Origin: a virus
DNA: 24,325 bases
Strand: one strand, 5' to 3'
IMG/VR virus record: IMGVR_UViG_3300009124_000102
Coordinates: 1 to 24,325 of that record
The translations under genes were made by a program, and so were the position numbers. The notes beneath the pieces were generated by a model, which worked only from the letters and a program-made list of their open reading frames with translations, made no database searches and was not told where the DNA came from. This document shows positions 14,651 to 21,938 of this stretch, one piece after another; the stretch's first letter is position 1; each line of letters starts with the position of its first letter.

Positions 14651-14653
14651 AAC

Positions 14654-15409
14654 CTACCACCTGCGATACCACACAGGAGGTGCAGAGGTGTAAAACACAC
14701 CCAATGCAGACCGTCTGTGATTTTTATCGTCTGCTCTACCATCCTGATTGAGGTCATAGGTAAATTTGAGCCGTTTGAAATCAAATTCAAACTGTTTTCT
14801 GTGCTCTCTCGCTAAATCGAGGTAACGACCCTCACCCAATCCAGAGCTGTCCATATCTTTGAAAATCAAATAGAATGTCAGGTTTTTATGACAGGCTCGG
14901 AGTGATTGTGGAGACATTACCAGATACTCAATGTTGCCAAGGTCTCTGATGCGTTGCACCAGCTGCACCCAGGCCTCATCAATATATGTCTGATATGTTG
15001 TGCCCAGTGACGAGGGTCTGATTGATGCAAGGTCTGAGTATTCTGCCTCTAAATCTAAATCAGAGATAACAGGATATAGAGCACTCAATGCAATTGCTGT
15101 GGGTTTCTTAAATGTGTGCACCACACCAGCAATTGTCAGCTCCCAATATTGCATATAACCATCACCCAATGTGAGGGTCGTTGGCAATTCTGATGCTGAC
15201 ACATTGTAGGTTGCAATATTGGCAACAATAGACACAGATGTGCGAGCAATCACATCATTACCCTCAGGATCAACCAATTTTAGATATGCAGCTGTGGGCG
15301 ATACCAAATTGTTGTCTCTGTATATGGGCAAATCAATCGTTGCACCTCTGTTACGCTCCAAAACCTCATGTATTCTGATGCGTGGGGAATATAGCCTTTC
15401 TGTTGCCAT
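14654..15409 (-). CDS. Head-tail connector/adaptor protein with added N-terminal beta domain
   Basis: The 251-aa product has two parts. Residues 1-115 are beta-rich, like a small immunoglobulin-type domain (TIDLPIYRDNN, YMQYWELTIAGVVHTF). Residues 120-235 are mainly helical, with the pattern of portal-binding head-completion adaptors (gp6/gp15-type). Near the end, DLNQDGRADD (219-228) has the D-x-N-x-D-G spacing of an EF-hand or dockerin-like calcium loop. The order after head genes and before the tail terminator fits an adaptor. The N-terminal extra domain is not standard. Family assignment is by context and helical layout. Confidence 0.6.
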   Translation of the reverse strand: MATERLYSPRIRIHEVLERNRGATIDLPIYRDNNLVSPTAAYLKLVDPEGNDVIARTSVSIVANIATYNVSASELPTTLTLGDGYMQYWELTIAGVVHTFKKPTAIALSALYPVISDLDLEAEYSDLASIRPSSLGTTYQTYIDEAWVQLVQRIRDLGNIEYLVMSPQSLRACHKNLTFYLIFKDMDSSGLGEGRYLDLAREHRKQFEFDFKRLKFTYDLNQDGRADDKNHRRSALGVFYTSAPPVWYRRW

Positions 15410-15426
15410 TACTGCAGTCCTGTTTT

Positions 15427-15762
15427 TTAGTTATTGTTAACGTTGAGTACTGGATACCACGCAGACCCATCAGACACAACCCAAGCCATCTCACCTGGTG
15501 ACAGTGTAACCACACCCACTGCAGCATCATCCTGAATGAGGATTGTGTTTGTTGTGCCTGCATTGAGGACAATAAACATTCTTCCATCTTTCTCAGCTGG
15601 TAATGTTAGATTGCGATTTACAAGTCCTCCATCAATCATCTGAAATAATGAGGATTTGCCATCTAGGGTCACATTACCTGTGACTGTCTCGTTATTGACA
15701 CCACCCTCTAAAAGCAAAGGACGTGGGATTTTAAAAAATGATTTACCGTTATATTGTGCCAT
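15427..15762 (-). CDS. Small beta-rich head protein (decoration or fibre-like)
   Basis: A 111-aa protein with AAGGAGA 8 bases before its ATG. The C-terminal half is a run of strands (MFIVLNAGTTNTILIQDDAA, then TLSPGEMAWVVSDGSAWYPV), like small trimeric capsid-decoration or fibre-knob modules in which an LPA..DGR..IVLNAG pattern is common. It has no membrane segment. The position among the head genes after the capsid protein suggests an outer head or neck protein. The exact role is unknown. Confidence 0.6.
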   Translation of the reverse strand: MAQYNGKSFFKIPRPLLLEGGVNNETVTGNVTLDGKSSLFQMIDGGLVNRNLTLPAEKDGRMFIVLNAGTTNTILIQDDAAVGVVTLSPGEMAWVVSDGSAWYPVLNVNNN

Positions 15763-15779
15763 GTTGGTCTCCTTAGAGT

Positions 15780-15923
15780 TTATTTTTTATTATGTAATCT
15801 CTGGGCACGCTTGACAACCTCTCGCCTGATTTGGTCACGTGACACATTTTGTCCTGACTGCACAGCATCTCTGTGTATTCTGGTTGTGACTCGCTCCACC
15901 TGCTCTCGTGTAGGTTTTGACAT
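15780..15923 (-). CDS. Unknown 47-aa basic protein
   Basis: A short ORF starts by a one-base overlap with the preceding stop (TAATG), preceded by GAGG five to six bases upstream, and ends 17 bases before the next ATG. The product is basic and probably helical (MSKPTREQVERVTTRIHRD...). It fills the only gap between two structural genes and has a proper ribosome binding site, which supports it being real. It could be a small head-completion or DNA-binding protein; no family is recognised. Confidence 0.65.
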   Translation of the reverse strand: MSKPTREQVERVTTRIHRDAVQSGQNVSRDQIRREVVKRAQRLHNKK

Positions 15924-16549
15924 TACGCACCTCGTTTTTTTGATTTGGGTTTAGGATTGACAGCATCCTCAAATGTCTGCATCATTGTTTTTCTCAGCTC
16001 ATACAATCCATCAATCTCTTTTTTAATCTCTGGAATGTGTTGCATTTTGAGTCGTCTATCAATCTTTTTATCTAGCATTTTGATTTTGCTCTGCACAACC
16101 TCAATCTCAGGATAGGCAATTACACCCATCTCAATCAGCTGCAGTCTAAACTCGTTAAATCCTGCCTCATCCATATTCCAATATGTTTTTGAGCCAATGA
16201 TTTTAGGTATATTCCACTTTAACGTGTAAAAATACCCGCCAAACTTTGTCTCATATCGTGCAATATAGCCAAACTCTCTGTCAATGACATTGATGCCCTT
16301 TTCCTGCAATTTGACCCGTGTGATTGTGGAGTCTGCACCCTGTGCTGTTTCCTCAATCCCATTGACACCTGCAATCTCATTGAGATGCCCAAATTGAGGC
16401 AACCACGCCCAATTTTTATCATCTAGCTGCACCAGCTCCCACGCAAATGGAGAGTGTAACAGGTAAAATGGTGCATTTGGGTAATTGCTCACCTTTGGTG
16501 CATCTGATTGTCGTTTGTGTCCTGTCCAGGATGTTGGTGTAAAACTCAT
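15923..16549 (-). CDS. Unknown 208-aa head-region protein
   Basis: First gene after the capsid-gene terminator, with an ATAAAGGGG leader. The N-terminal half is rich in aromatics and Pro/Asn (PNAPFYLLHSPFAWELVQLD), and the middle carries WNIPKIIGSKTYWNMDEAGF. The C-terminal about 65 residues are a charged, coiled-coil-like helix ending in a Lys/Arg tail (PKPKSKKRGA). No known motif. The location between capsid and connector genes suggests a structural or assembly role; a coiled coil plus basic tail would allow contact with packaged DNA (inference). Confidence 0.7.
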   Translation of the reverse strand: MSFTPTSWTGHKRQSDAPKVSNYPNAPFYLLHSPFAWELVQLDDKNWAWLPQFGHLNEIAGVNGIEETAQGADSTITRVKLQEKGINVIDREFGYIARYETKFGGYFYTLKWNIPKIIGSKTYWNMDEAGFNEFRLQLIEMGVIAYPEIEVVQSKIKMLDKKIDRRLKMQHIPEIKKEIDGLYELRKTMMQTFEDAVNPKPKSKKRGA

Positions 16550-16558
16550 AATTTTTTT

Positions 16559-16567
16559 CCCCTTTAT
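16559..16567 (-). promoter_or_regulatory. ATAAAGGGG leader of 208-aa protein gene
   Basis: Same nonamer as at 13678, 20467 and 24301, here 9 bases before the ATG, with an A-rich spacer. Probably a strong ribosome binding site. Confidence 0.6.
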
Positions 16568-16587
16568 GGTTTTTTTGTTTGTTGTAA

Positions 16588-16617
16588 TAAAAAACCCCTC
16601 CCCAAAAGGAGAGGGGC
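16588..16617 (-). terminator. Intrinsic terminator after major capsid gene
   Basis: On the minus strand a C-rich arm (CCCCTCTCC) pairs with GGAGGGG with a small bulge, and is followed by TTTTTTATT. It lies about 55 bases after the capsid stop. On the plus strand there is no T-run, so it acts in one direction. It would make the capsid gene a separately ended transcript, with partial read-through feeding the tail genes. Confidence 0.8.
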
Positions 16618-16669
16618 AGACAGAGCCTAAAGGGGTGTAAAAACCCTATCAGCCCCAAAAGATGTTTTT

Positions 16670-17593
16670 TTATGCATCAGTAACGATTTTCACCATGCGT
16701 GCATCTTCGATGAGCGCAGCCCCGCAATATAGGTGACCAATCACCTCTGTCAAGCCTTTTGACTCGTCACGCTGAAAAGCCACGACAACAGGAGTGCCAG
16801 CTGGACGAATTTCAATTCCTGCACCAGCGAGAGGTCGAGGTGTACCGATGGCATAACCTACTGCACCACGTGACATCATAGCACCGATTTTGTTACCTGC
16901 TGACTCCTCAACATAGGAAGATTTGAAAATGTCAACCCCACCAAACTTGCCAGCATATCCCTGACCTTTGATGTTGAGCATCTCCTCTGTGGCAGGAGAG
17001 AAAGCCAATGCATTATTTGACTCAGCACGGAGTGAGTCACGCAAATCAGACAGCTGCTGTGGATGCAGTACAGAGTAAAACTCTCCATCATTTGACTCAG
17101 ACTCAAGCTGAAACATCGCATCATAGAAATCATCAACAGACATATCAACACCTGATGTGCCCACGAAGTTTGATGCAGAGGCAAATGTTGCTGTGATGAT
17201 GGCATTGATGCGTGCCTCAGCAGACATCGCCATTTTTTGAGCAAGTGAAAATGGGTCAACATCAACACCACCAGCCAAACCAGAGAGGGCAGCCAAATCA
17301 GTGATGTCATAGCGGAGTGCAGAGCGTCCGACAGTGATGTCTACAGTTGTTGGAGTCAATGTGGTCTCAGATACGTCTGCACCATCAGAGGCAGATGCAA
17401 ATGGTGTAGCAGCTCCCCAGTTAGCATAACGCATACGCATAGATTTAGAACCGATGCCAGCAACATCGCCAGCAAAAATAAGAGCACCAGAGTTACGGAT
17501 TGATGCCATATCGGCAAGGATTGCACGCACTTCGTTTTCAATCATCGCAGCGAGACGCAAATTACCCAATCCAGAATAATCAATAATAGCCAT
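16670..17593 (-). CDS. Major capsid protein (HK97-fold type)
   Basis: Forms the head shell. The 307-aa length, N-terminal helical region (residues 1-30, with N-terminal MAIIDYSGLGN), the middle beta segments and a C-terminal domain with the GAAL-x-DARMVKI end agree with small HK97-fold capsid proteins. Residues around 175-200 (FYSVLHPQQLSDLRDSL) fit the long helix of the A-domain. No protease domain or delta domain of a cleaved precursor is obvious. It lies after the portal and scaffold genes but is separated from them by fibre-type genes and an inverted gene. An extended -10 promoter (17688-17696) and a terminator (16588-16617) suggest its own high-level unit. The ribosome binding site is weak (AGGT). 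Confidence 0.82.
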   Translation of the reverse strand: MAIIDYSGLGNLRLAAMIENEVRAILADMASIRNSGALIFAGDVAGIGSKSMRMRYANWGAATPFASASDGADVSETTLTPTTVDITVGRSALRYDITDLAALSGLAGGVDVDPFSLAQKMAMSAEARINAIITATFASASNFVGTSGVDMSVDDFYDAMFQLESESNDGEFYSVLHPQQLSDLRDSLRAESNNALAFSPATEEMLNIKGQGYAGKFGGVDIFKSSYVEESAGNKIGAMMSRGAVGYAIGTPRPLAGAGIEIRPAGTPVVVAFQRDESKGLTEVIGHLYCGAALIEDARMVKIVTDA

Positions 17594-17687
17594 AATAATA
17601 CCTATAGTTTTTAATGTTTTTATTTGTTGATTGGTTTTACGCGTTTTACGGGTGCGACCCTAAACCAAATTTGAAAAATACAACCAT

Positions 17688-17696
17688 ATTATATCA
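17688..17696 (-). promoter_or_regulatory. Extended -10 promoter for major capsid gene
   Basis: On the minus strand the bases read TGATATAAT: a perfect TATAAT with the TGn extension that compensates for a missing -35. It would start transcription about 90 bases before the capsid ATG. The leader in between contains a GGGT-CGC-ACCC hairpin and a repeated CGTAAAAC. Best promoter match in the window. Confidence 0.6.
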
Positions 17697-17711
17697 ATAT
17701 AAGCATTTTTT

Positions 17712-17720
17712 TGTTATACA
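17712..17720 (+). promoter_or_regulatory. Possible extended -10 promoter for inverted gene
   Basis: TGTTATACA on the plus strand gives a TGn extension plus a partial -10 (four of six bases). It lies about 32 bases before the ATG at 17752 and faces away from the capsid promoter, with a dyad directly downstream. No clear -35. Confidence 0.4.
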
Positions 17721-17721
17721 A

Positions 17722-17736
17722 TGACATTAAATGTCA
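17722..17736. promoter_or_regulatory. Dyad TGACAT-TAA-ATGTCA, candidate operator
   Basis: Perfect 6-bp arms around TAA, located between the possible plus-strand -10 and the AGGAG of the inverted gene. A protein bound here would block transcription start or early elongation of that gene. The Cro-like protein of the early operon is a possible ligand (inference). Confidence 0.5.
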
Positions 17737-17751
17737 CAACAGGAGTACTAC

Positions 17752-18069
17752 ATGGCAATCATAGACCTCTCTAACACAAATACATACCCATACATCAAAC
17801 GTGTGTCAATCACCTCCACAGCACAAGAAATCACCATACCAGCTGCAGCAACACGCATCTCAATTGGTAGCTCTGCAGCGCTGTATTTTGCCAATGAGGG
17901 TGATGATGGTGATGCATTTGGTGGTGTTGGTATTGCTAATTATGCGTTTATACCTGCCAACAACATCCTCGCCATTGATATGGAGACAGGCAGACAGTCA
18001 AACCGTAAATTGTTGGTAGGCACACAATCAGGCTCTGCAGACCTCTCCATCATAATCGAAAAACAATAA
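17752..18069 (+). CDS. Inverted virion-type beta protein, 105 aa
   Basis: The only plus-strand gene inside the long minus-strand structural block. The start at 17752 is chosen for its AGGAG 6 bases upstream; an in-frame ATG 7 codons earlier lacks one. The protein is beta-rich without membrane or enzyme motifs. It contains RVSITSTAQEITIPAAATRI, an Asp/Gly-rich loop (EGDDGDAFGG), and ends GSADLSIIIEKQ, a pattern seen in small phage head-decoration and fibre-base proteins. Its first residues MAIID match those of the capsid protein, although the rest does not. It has its own possible promoter and dyad, and ends in a convergent terminator. A separately timed outer capsid protein is the favoured idea. 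Confidence 0.75.
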   Translation: MAIIDLSNTNTYPYIKRVSITSTAQEITIPAAATRISIGSSAALYFANEGDDGDAFGGVGIANYAFIPANNILAIDMETGRQSNRKLLVGTQSGSADLSIIIEKQ

Positions 18070-18070
18070 A

Positions 18071-18111
18071 AAAAGGGCAGGACAAGGGCAGGACATCAGC
18101 CCCACCCTTTT
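18071..18111. terminator. Bidirectional terminator with tandem 11-bp duplication
   Basis: AAAAGGG and CCCTTTT frame a second inner stem GGGC/GCCC (18086-18102). A/T tracts on both sides allow termination from either strand. It separates the plus-strand gene from the converging fibre gene. AAGGGCAGGAC is present twice in tandem (18073-18083 and 18084-18094), a recent-looking duplication inside the loop. Confidence 0.7.
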
Positions 18112-18136
18112 ACAACACATACAAGTTTGAAACAAA

Positions 18137-19507
18137 TTATAGAGATACTACGATGTCAACGCCTGTGAGTCCTACTGTTGATTTTACAGTCACGACTGTT
18201 GTTGAGGTGTATACAATCTCCAAATCAATATGGTTGCCAGAGCTGTCCATCGCAGACACATGCACCAATTGTTTTTGCAGATTGTGAGTCAATGCCAATC
18301 CAGTGTTTGCAGTAAGTGACTGGTTGTCAAACTCTTTGCGGATATAGCTGAGAGGCACAGAAAATTTACCTGTGGATGAGTTATAATCCAGGATGTTTTC
18401 TGACACAGTATCATCAGTATCAACACTGGAGCGTACACGTGCAGATGTGTGATATAAATTGACACTTCCCTCGCCCACGTCGTCGCTGTCTCCTGCCCAG
18501 CTAAAAGCACCAGTTGAGGAGTTATATGCAACAATCCCGTCAGCAGACAATGCACCACGTGCTCTTGCATCAGTAAAATAAAGATTGGTTGCACCCTCAG
18601 TGATATCATCTGAGTCAGCATTGAGAGCAAATGCACCAGTACCAGAGTTATATGACAATCCTGACCCTGCTGACAATGCACCACGTGCTCTTGCATCAGT
18701 AAAATAGAGGTTTGATACACCCTCGCTCACATTATCAGTATCACCAGTAAATGAGTACTCACCACCATCAAATGTTAGTCCAGTACCTGCTGAAAACTCA
18801 TTGAGTACATCAGACAGCTCAACAGACAACGCACCTGTGGAGGAGTTGTATTGCAGCAGCTGCACATCTGGTGAGGCGACTGTTGCTAATGAGATTGCAG
18901 AGCGTACACGTGCATCAGTGTGATACAGATTGCTGCTGCCCTCAGTTACATTATCAGAGGTCGCATTAAGTGAAAATTCACCAGCACTAAATGACAACCC
19001 AGTACCTGCAGAGAAAAACGCTCTAATCTCGGCTTGGTCTGCAGTGAATTCACCCGATGTGGAATTGTAATTGATACCTGATGAGGCAGACAGTTTTGCA
19101 CGAATTTGAGCATCAGACAAACCTGAGTTTACTTGCTCCCAATCAGCAGTTGTGCCAGCAGTACCACCGTTGTGGATATATGCCTCTGTGGGTGATGGAG
19201 AGGTGAGGAATACAATGTCACCCTCTTGGAAATTTGACCCATCATAAACATCAGAGACAAATGCTGACAGGCTGGCTGCAGAGCTGTTTGTTGTTACTGA
19301 TGTGACAGTGAGGGGTTTGAGTTTGAGTTTGTTAACGCCACCCTCTGCAATAACCTCAGCATAGTTTGCTGAGTCGCTGTGGATGCCATTGACAAGATTG
19401 TCATGTGCCCAACCACGGGTAATGACGTGCTCATCATTTGAGACAGTACCTTTTTGTTTTAGTAATCCCTCAACAATCAATTCGGGTGCTAAAAATCTTT
19501 GTGCCAT
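18137..19507 (-). CDS. Repeat-containing fibre protein, 456 aa
   Basis: A fibre-type protein with about seven related units of 40-45 residues. Each is built around a DNVTEGSSNLYHTDARVRSA-like block followed by AGTGL.YNS.TG.F. Clear blocks start near residues 185, 258, 300 and 342, and looser ones near 131 and 158. Such repeats are known from phage fibres and probably form a trimeric beta shaft. The C-terminal about 60 residues (from DNQSLTANTGLALTH) form a separate beta tip with a THNL motif. The N-terminal part (MAQRFLAPELIVEGLLKQKG) may anchor it. Lying between scaffold and capsid genes rather than with the tail genes, it could be a head fibre, or a displaced tail fibre. The start has AGGA upstream. 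Confidence 0.7.
   Translation of the reverse strand: MAQRFLAPELIVEGLLKQKGTVSNDEHVITRGWAHDNLVNGIHSDSANYAEVIAEGGVNKLKLKPLTVTSVTTNSSAASLSAFVSDVYDGSNFQEGDIVFLTSPSPTEAYIHNGGTAGTTADWEQVNSGLSDAQIRAKLSASSGINYNSTSGEFTADQAEIRAFFSAGTGLSFSAGEFSLNATSDNVTEGSSNLYHTDARVRSAISLATVASPDVQLLQYNSSTGALSVELSDVLNEFSAGTGLTFDGGEYSFTGDTDNVSEGVSNLYFTDARARGALSAGSGLSYNSGTGAFALNADSDDITEGATNLYFTDARARGALSADGIVAYNSSTGAFSWAGDSDDVGEGSVNLYHTSARVRSSVDTDDTVSENILDYNSSTGKFSVPLSYIRKEFDNQSLTANTGLALTHNLQKQLVHVSAMDSSGNHIDLEIVYTSTTVVTVKSTVGLTGVDIVVSL
18546..18706 (-). repeat. Exact 35-bp coding direct repeat, two copies 126 bp apart
   Basis: Bases 18546-18580 and 18672-18706 are identical. They encode the FTDARARGALS part of two neighbouring fibre units, whose centres are 42 residues apart. 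Exact DNA identity, where other units differ, suggests recent duplication or gene conversion of a unit. Confidence 0.8.
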
Positions 19508-19538
19508 AATTATAAATCCTCATATGGAGTGTTAAAAA

Positions 19539-19757
19539 TCACCTGTAATATATCACACCCGTTTGATTTGAAACTAAAATGACAGTAAATGTCAAGTTAT
19601 TATTATGTGTGATGTCTGCCTCAATCTGTTGCCCATCAATGACAATCCAGACATTTGGCACATATCCTAACCCGTGCGTCACACTGATTGTGTCTGTGCC
19701 TGTAAAATCAAATCTGTTGGGTATCCCTGCACCGTCACTAAATCTAAAACCTGCCAC
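19539..19757 (-). CDS. Free fibre-tip-like domain, 72 aa (GTG start)
   Basis: The start is GTG at 19757, with GAGAGG 9 bases upstream. The protein is a single beta domain: FDFTGTDTISVTHGLGYVPN, then WIVIDGQQIEADITHNNN, then LTFTVIL. The THGLGY..VW motif and strand order match the C-terminal tip of the neighbouring 456-aa fibre (LALTHNLQKQLVHVSA), so it looks like a paralogous tip module expressed alone. It may assemble with the fibre or provide an alternative adhesin. Not a broken gene: it has intact start, stop and signals. Confidence 0.65.
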   Translation of the reverse strand: MAGFRFSDGAGIPNRFDFTGTDTISVTHGLGYVPNVWIVIDGQQIEADITHNNNLTFTVILVSNQTGVIYYR

Positions 19758-19767
19758 AGCTCACCTC

Positions 19768-20457
19768 TCAAAATTTGTATGGTGATGGTGTTATCCCTTT
19801 TTGCGAGTAATAGGCATCACGGATTGCATCACGATTTTGTGAGTAAAATGTTGGGTCTGATGCTCTGGACAACAAATCATTTGGCACACCTGGTGTCTGT
19901 TGGCTCACACCTCGGTTTGATTGTGGAGGTTGTGCAGGTTGTGCAGGTTGTGCAGGTTGTGCCACCTGTGCCACCTGTGCCTGCAGTGTTTGAATTGGTT
20001 GTGATTGCAGCTGCTGTGTTTGCTGTTGCTCTGGTGCATTAAAAAATGGACGCAGCACAGATGGTGCAGTCTCTGGATTTTGTTGGATTTGTGATAGCCA
20101 ATCATTGAGACCAATTTTGTCTTTCTTTGGTAGGTTGCTCATCGCTCTGTCATAAGCCCACTCGACTGCATCACGCACGTCATTGTCAGTGATGCCATAT
20201 TGTGAGATGGTGACGTGTCTGTCATATCTGCTGTTGGCTGTGGAGAGGTCTGATTGCAGTGCCTCAATTTGTTGTGACAGCTGCTCAACCAATCCCTGTT
20301 TTGATGATGCCTCATCAATCTGTGCCTGGTATTGACTGAGCTGTGTTTCTAGCTCTGAGGTTTTTGTTGCATATTTTGCAATTCGTTGTCTGACAATCTC
20401 ATCGACGTGTGATTTTTCAATGTACTCAACACCCTCAATGGTTTTTGTTTTGCTCAT
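19768..20457 (-). CDS. Capsid scaffolding protein
   Basis: Lies directly after the portal gene, the usual scaffold position. The 229-aa product has an N-terminal coiled coil (about residues 31-78, rich in Gln, Glu, Ser and Leu), a helical middle (88-140), and a low-complexity Gln/Pro/Ala stretch (140-182) with tandem AQP units. The C-terminus contains a short DAIRDAYYSQKG region. Length, composition and absence of membrane segments suit a scaffold that guides shell assembly and is removed. No protease domain is seen here or elsewhere in the window. It carries the ATAAAGGGG leader. Confidence 0.75.
   Translation of the reverse strand: MSKTKTIEGVEYIEKSHVDEIVRQRIAKYATKTSELETQLSQYQAQIDEASSKQGLVEQLSQQIEALQSDLSTANSRYDRHVTISQYGITDNDVRDAVEWAYDRAMSNLPKKDKIGLNDWLSQIQQNPETAPSVLRPFFNAPEQQQTQQLQSQPIQTLQAQVAQVAQPAQPAQPAQPPQSNRGVSQQTPGVPNDLLSRASDPTFYSQNRDAIRDAYYSQKGITPSPYKF
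19928..19979 (-). repeat. 9-bp tandem repeats in scaffold gene
   Basis: On the plus strand GGTTGTGCA occurs three times in tandem with a partial fourth, followed by two CCACCTGTG units. They encode the AQV/AQP run of the scaffold. All units keep the frame, so length changes by slippage would be tolerated. Confidence 0.85.
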
Positions 20458-20466
20458 AATATATAT

Positions 20467-20475
20467 CCCCTTTAT
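20467..20475 (-). promoter_or_regulatory. ATAAAGGGG leader of scaffold gene
   Basis: Same nonamer as at 13678, 16559 and 24301, 9 bases before the scaffold ATG, with an AT-only spacer. Likely a strong ribosome binding site. Confidence 0.6.
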
Positions 20476-20480
20476 TTTTG

Positions 20481-21938
20481 TTAAAATGACAGGTTGTCTG
20501 TCTGTATTTGTATTAATTTGCGTTTGGCATCTGTCTCATCCAAATCAGGATACAGCTGTCTGATGGCATCAATCTTTGACATCAACCCTGCATTGAGTAA
20601 TGACAAAATGTGCTCTCTTTGCTCCTTGCTCTCCTGTGGTGACAGAGGTATTGCGTGGTATTGCACTCTGTAACCTGTCTCTGGATATGCTGTGCCCATA
20701 AAACGATTTGCGATTTTTGCAGAGATTGCAAGTGTTTGCTCATCAGCTCGCCTAAATGATGGTGCATATTTACGCTGTGCCTCACGCATTGATGACCTGC
20801 TGATTGCGATTGCCACACCACTGCGAGGGTCGCCATTTGTCATTTTTTGCACGTCTGCACCAGAGATGCCCATGTACATGGCAATCCGTCGCTCATATAC
20901 TGTGATGGACTCTAACATCTCACTCACATCACCACCTGCCTGATACTGTCCGATTTGAGGCTGCTGTCCTGCCTGCAAATCTGGGTCAGGTGCAAATATG
21001 AGGATTGATGCAGGGTCTGATGCGATTGCGTTGCGTCTGGATTCCAAATTATTATCAAATGTGTCCAGGCCTGCCAATGTTGCACCCATCAAATAACGTT
21101 GTGGGTGGCTGCAATCTCTGGACAGGTGCAAAAAATATGTGTAGAGGACACTTGCATTGAGTGACCCCTGCACAACCTCTCTGTTGGCATATGGGTCAAA
21201 CAGTTTGCCATGTACCTCTGCGTGATATAGCGAGTACGGCAAAAATGGTGTCCCCTCTGAGTCTCTGTATGGGTATGCAGCTCCTGATTGAGATGCACCC
21301 AAATACATCTCAGTGACATCATTTTGTTTTTGTCCATTTGAGCCGACTGTATACACCTCATAGATTGGATTGGAGACGTCTTTGATACTAAGATGGTCAA
21401 TCGTCCATTCGTGCTCTCCTGTCTCTGGATTTTGTCTCAATCGCATCTCTTTTATGGTGTGAGGATTTGAGGGGTCTGATGCATCACTGTCAGCATCCAC
21501 AAAATCAGGAGTCACAATCCGATATAGCAAACCTGTGGTATCTCCATTGACATCAACACGCACAAAACACTCATTGAGTCCCAATGTAAAAAACTGGACT
21601 CGCTGCATCAATGCCCACAGACCTGCCTGATTGACTAGCCCATTACGTCCAATTAAACCCTCTGCCTGTCCTTGTGTTGCCTCTGTGACTCCAATTGTGG
21701 GTGTCTCAACATACAAACCACACAATGCCTGCACAGCTGCCTTAAATATATTTGAGGACATATCTGGCACACCCCACGCTGCTTGACGTGATGCAGGTAT
21801 GTGTTGTGCAATCTCATCCTGCAAATCCTGCATCCAGTTACCTGTCAGCATTCTGTGTCTCAAACTTGTGTGCTCAATCCTGCGTTGTGTGAGTCCGTCT
21901 GCATATATTGGCATCGGTGCAATTTGATTGTTAATCAT
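20481..21938 (-). CDS. Portal protein
   Basis: Forms the dodecameric DNA channel at one head vertex and binds the terminase. The gene overlaps the large terminase stop as ATGA, with GAGG upstream, the standard terminase-portal order. The 485-aa length is normal. The sequence shows an N-terminal helical crown-type region, a central clip/stem region, and a late segment YMGISGADVQKMTNGDPRSG (about 360-379) followed by a long helix with SSMREAQRKYAPSFRRADEQ, typical of portal families that end in a helical domain. The identification rests on order, size and this helical pattern. Confidence 0.85.
   Translation of the reverse strand: MINNQIAPMPIYADGLTQRRIEHTSLRHRMLTGNWMQDLQDEIAQHIPASRQAAWGVPDMSSNIFKAAVQALCGLYVETPTIGVTEATQGQAEGLIGRNGLVNQAGLWALMQRVQFFTLGLNECFVRVDVNGDTTGLLYRIVTPDFVDADSDASDPSNPHTIKEMRLRQNPETGEHEWTIDHLSIKDVSNPIYEVYTVGSNGQKQNDVTEMYLGASQSGAAYPYRDSEGTPFLPYSLYHAEVHGKLFDPYANREVVQGSLNASVLYTYFLHLSRDCSHPQRYLMGATLAGLDTFDNNLESRRNAIASDPASILIFAPDPDLQAGQQPQIGQYQAGGDVSEMLESITVYERRIAMYMGISGADVQKMTNGDPRSGVAIAISRSSMREAQRKYAPSFRRADEQTLAISAKIANRFMGTAYPETGYRVQYHAIPLSPQESKEQREHILSLLNAGLMSKIDAIRQLYPDLDETDAKRKLIQIQTDNLSF

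Noticed and set aside
18546-18706. Regularly spaced exact repeats that might be a CRISPR array
   Set aside because: Only two identical copies, and they code in frame for fibre repeat units; spacers are also coding and related to each other.
19580-19594. TGACAGTAAATGTCA, one base different from the dyad at 17722-17736
   Set aside because: It lies inside the coding end of the 72-aa gene, far from any start. Probably coincidence, unless binding is shown.
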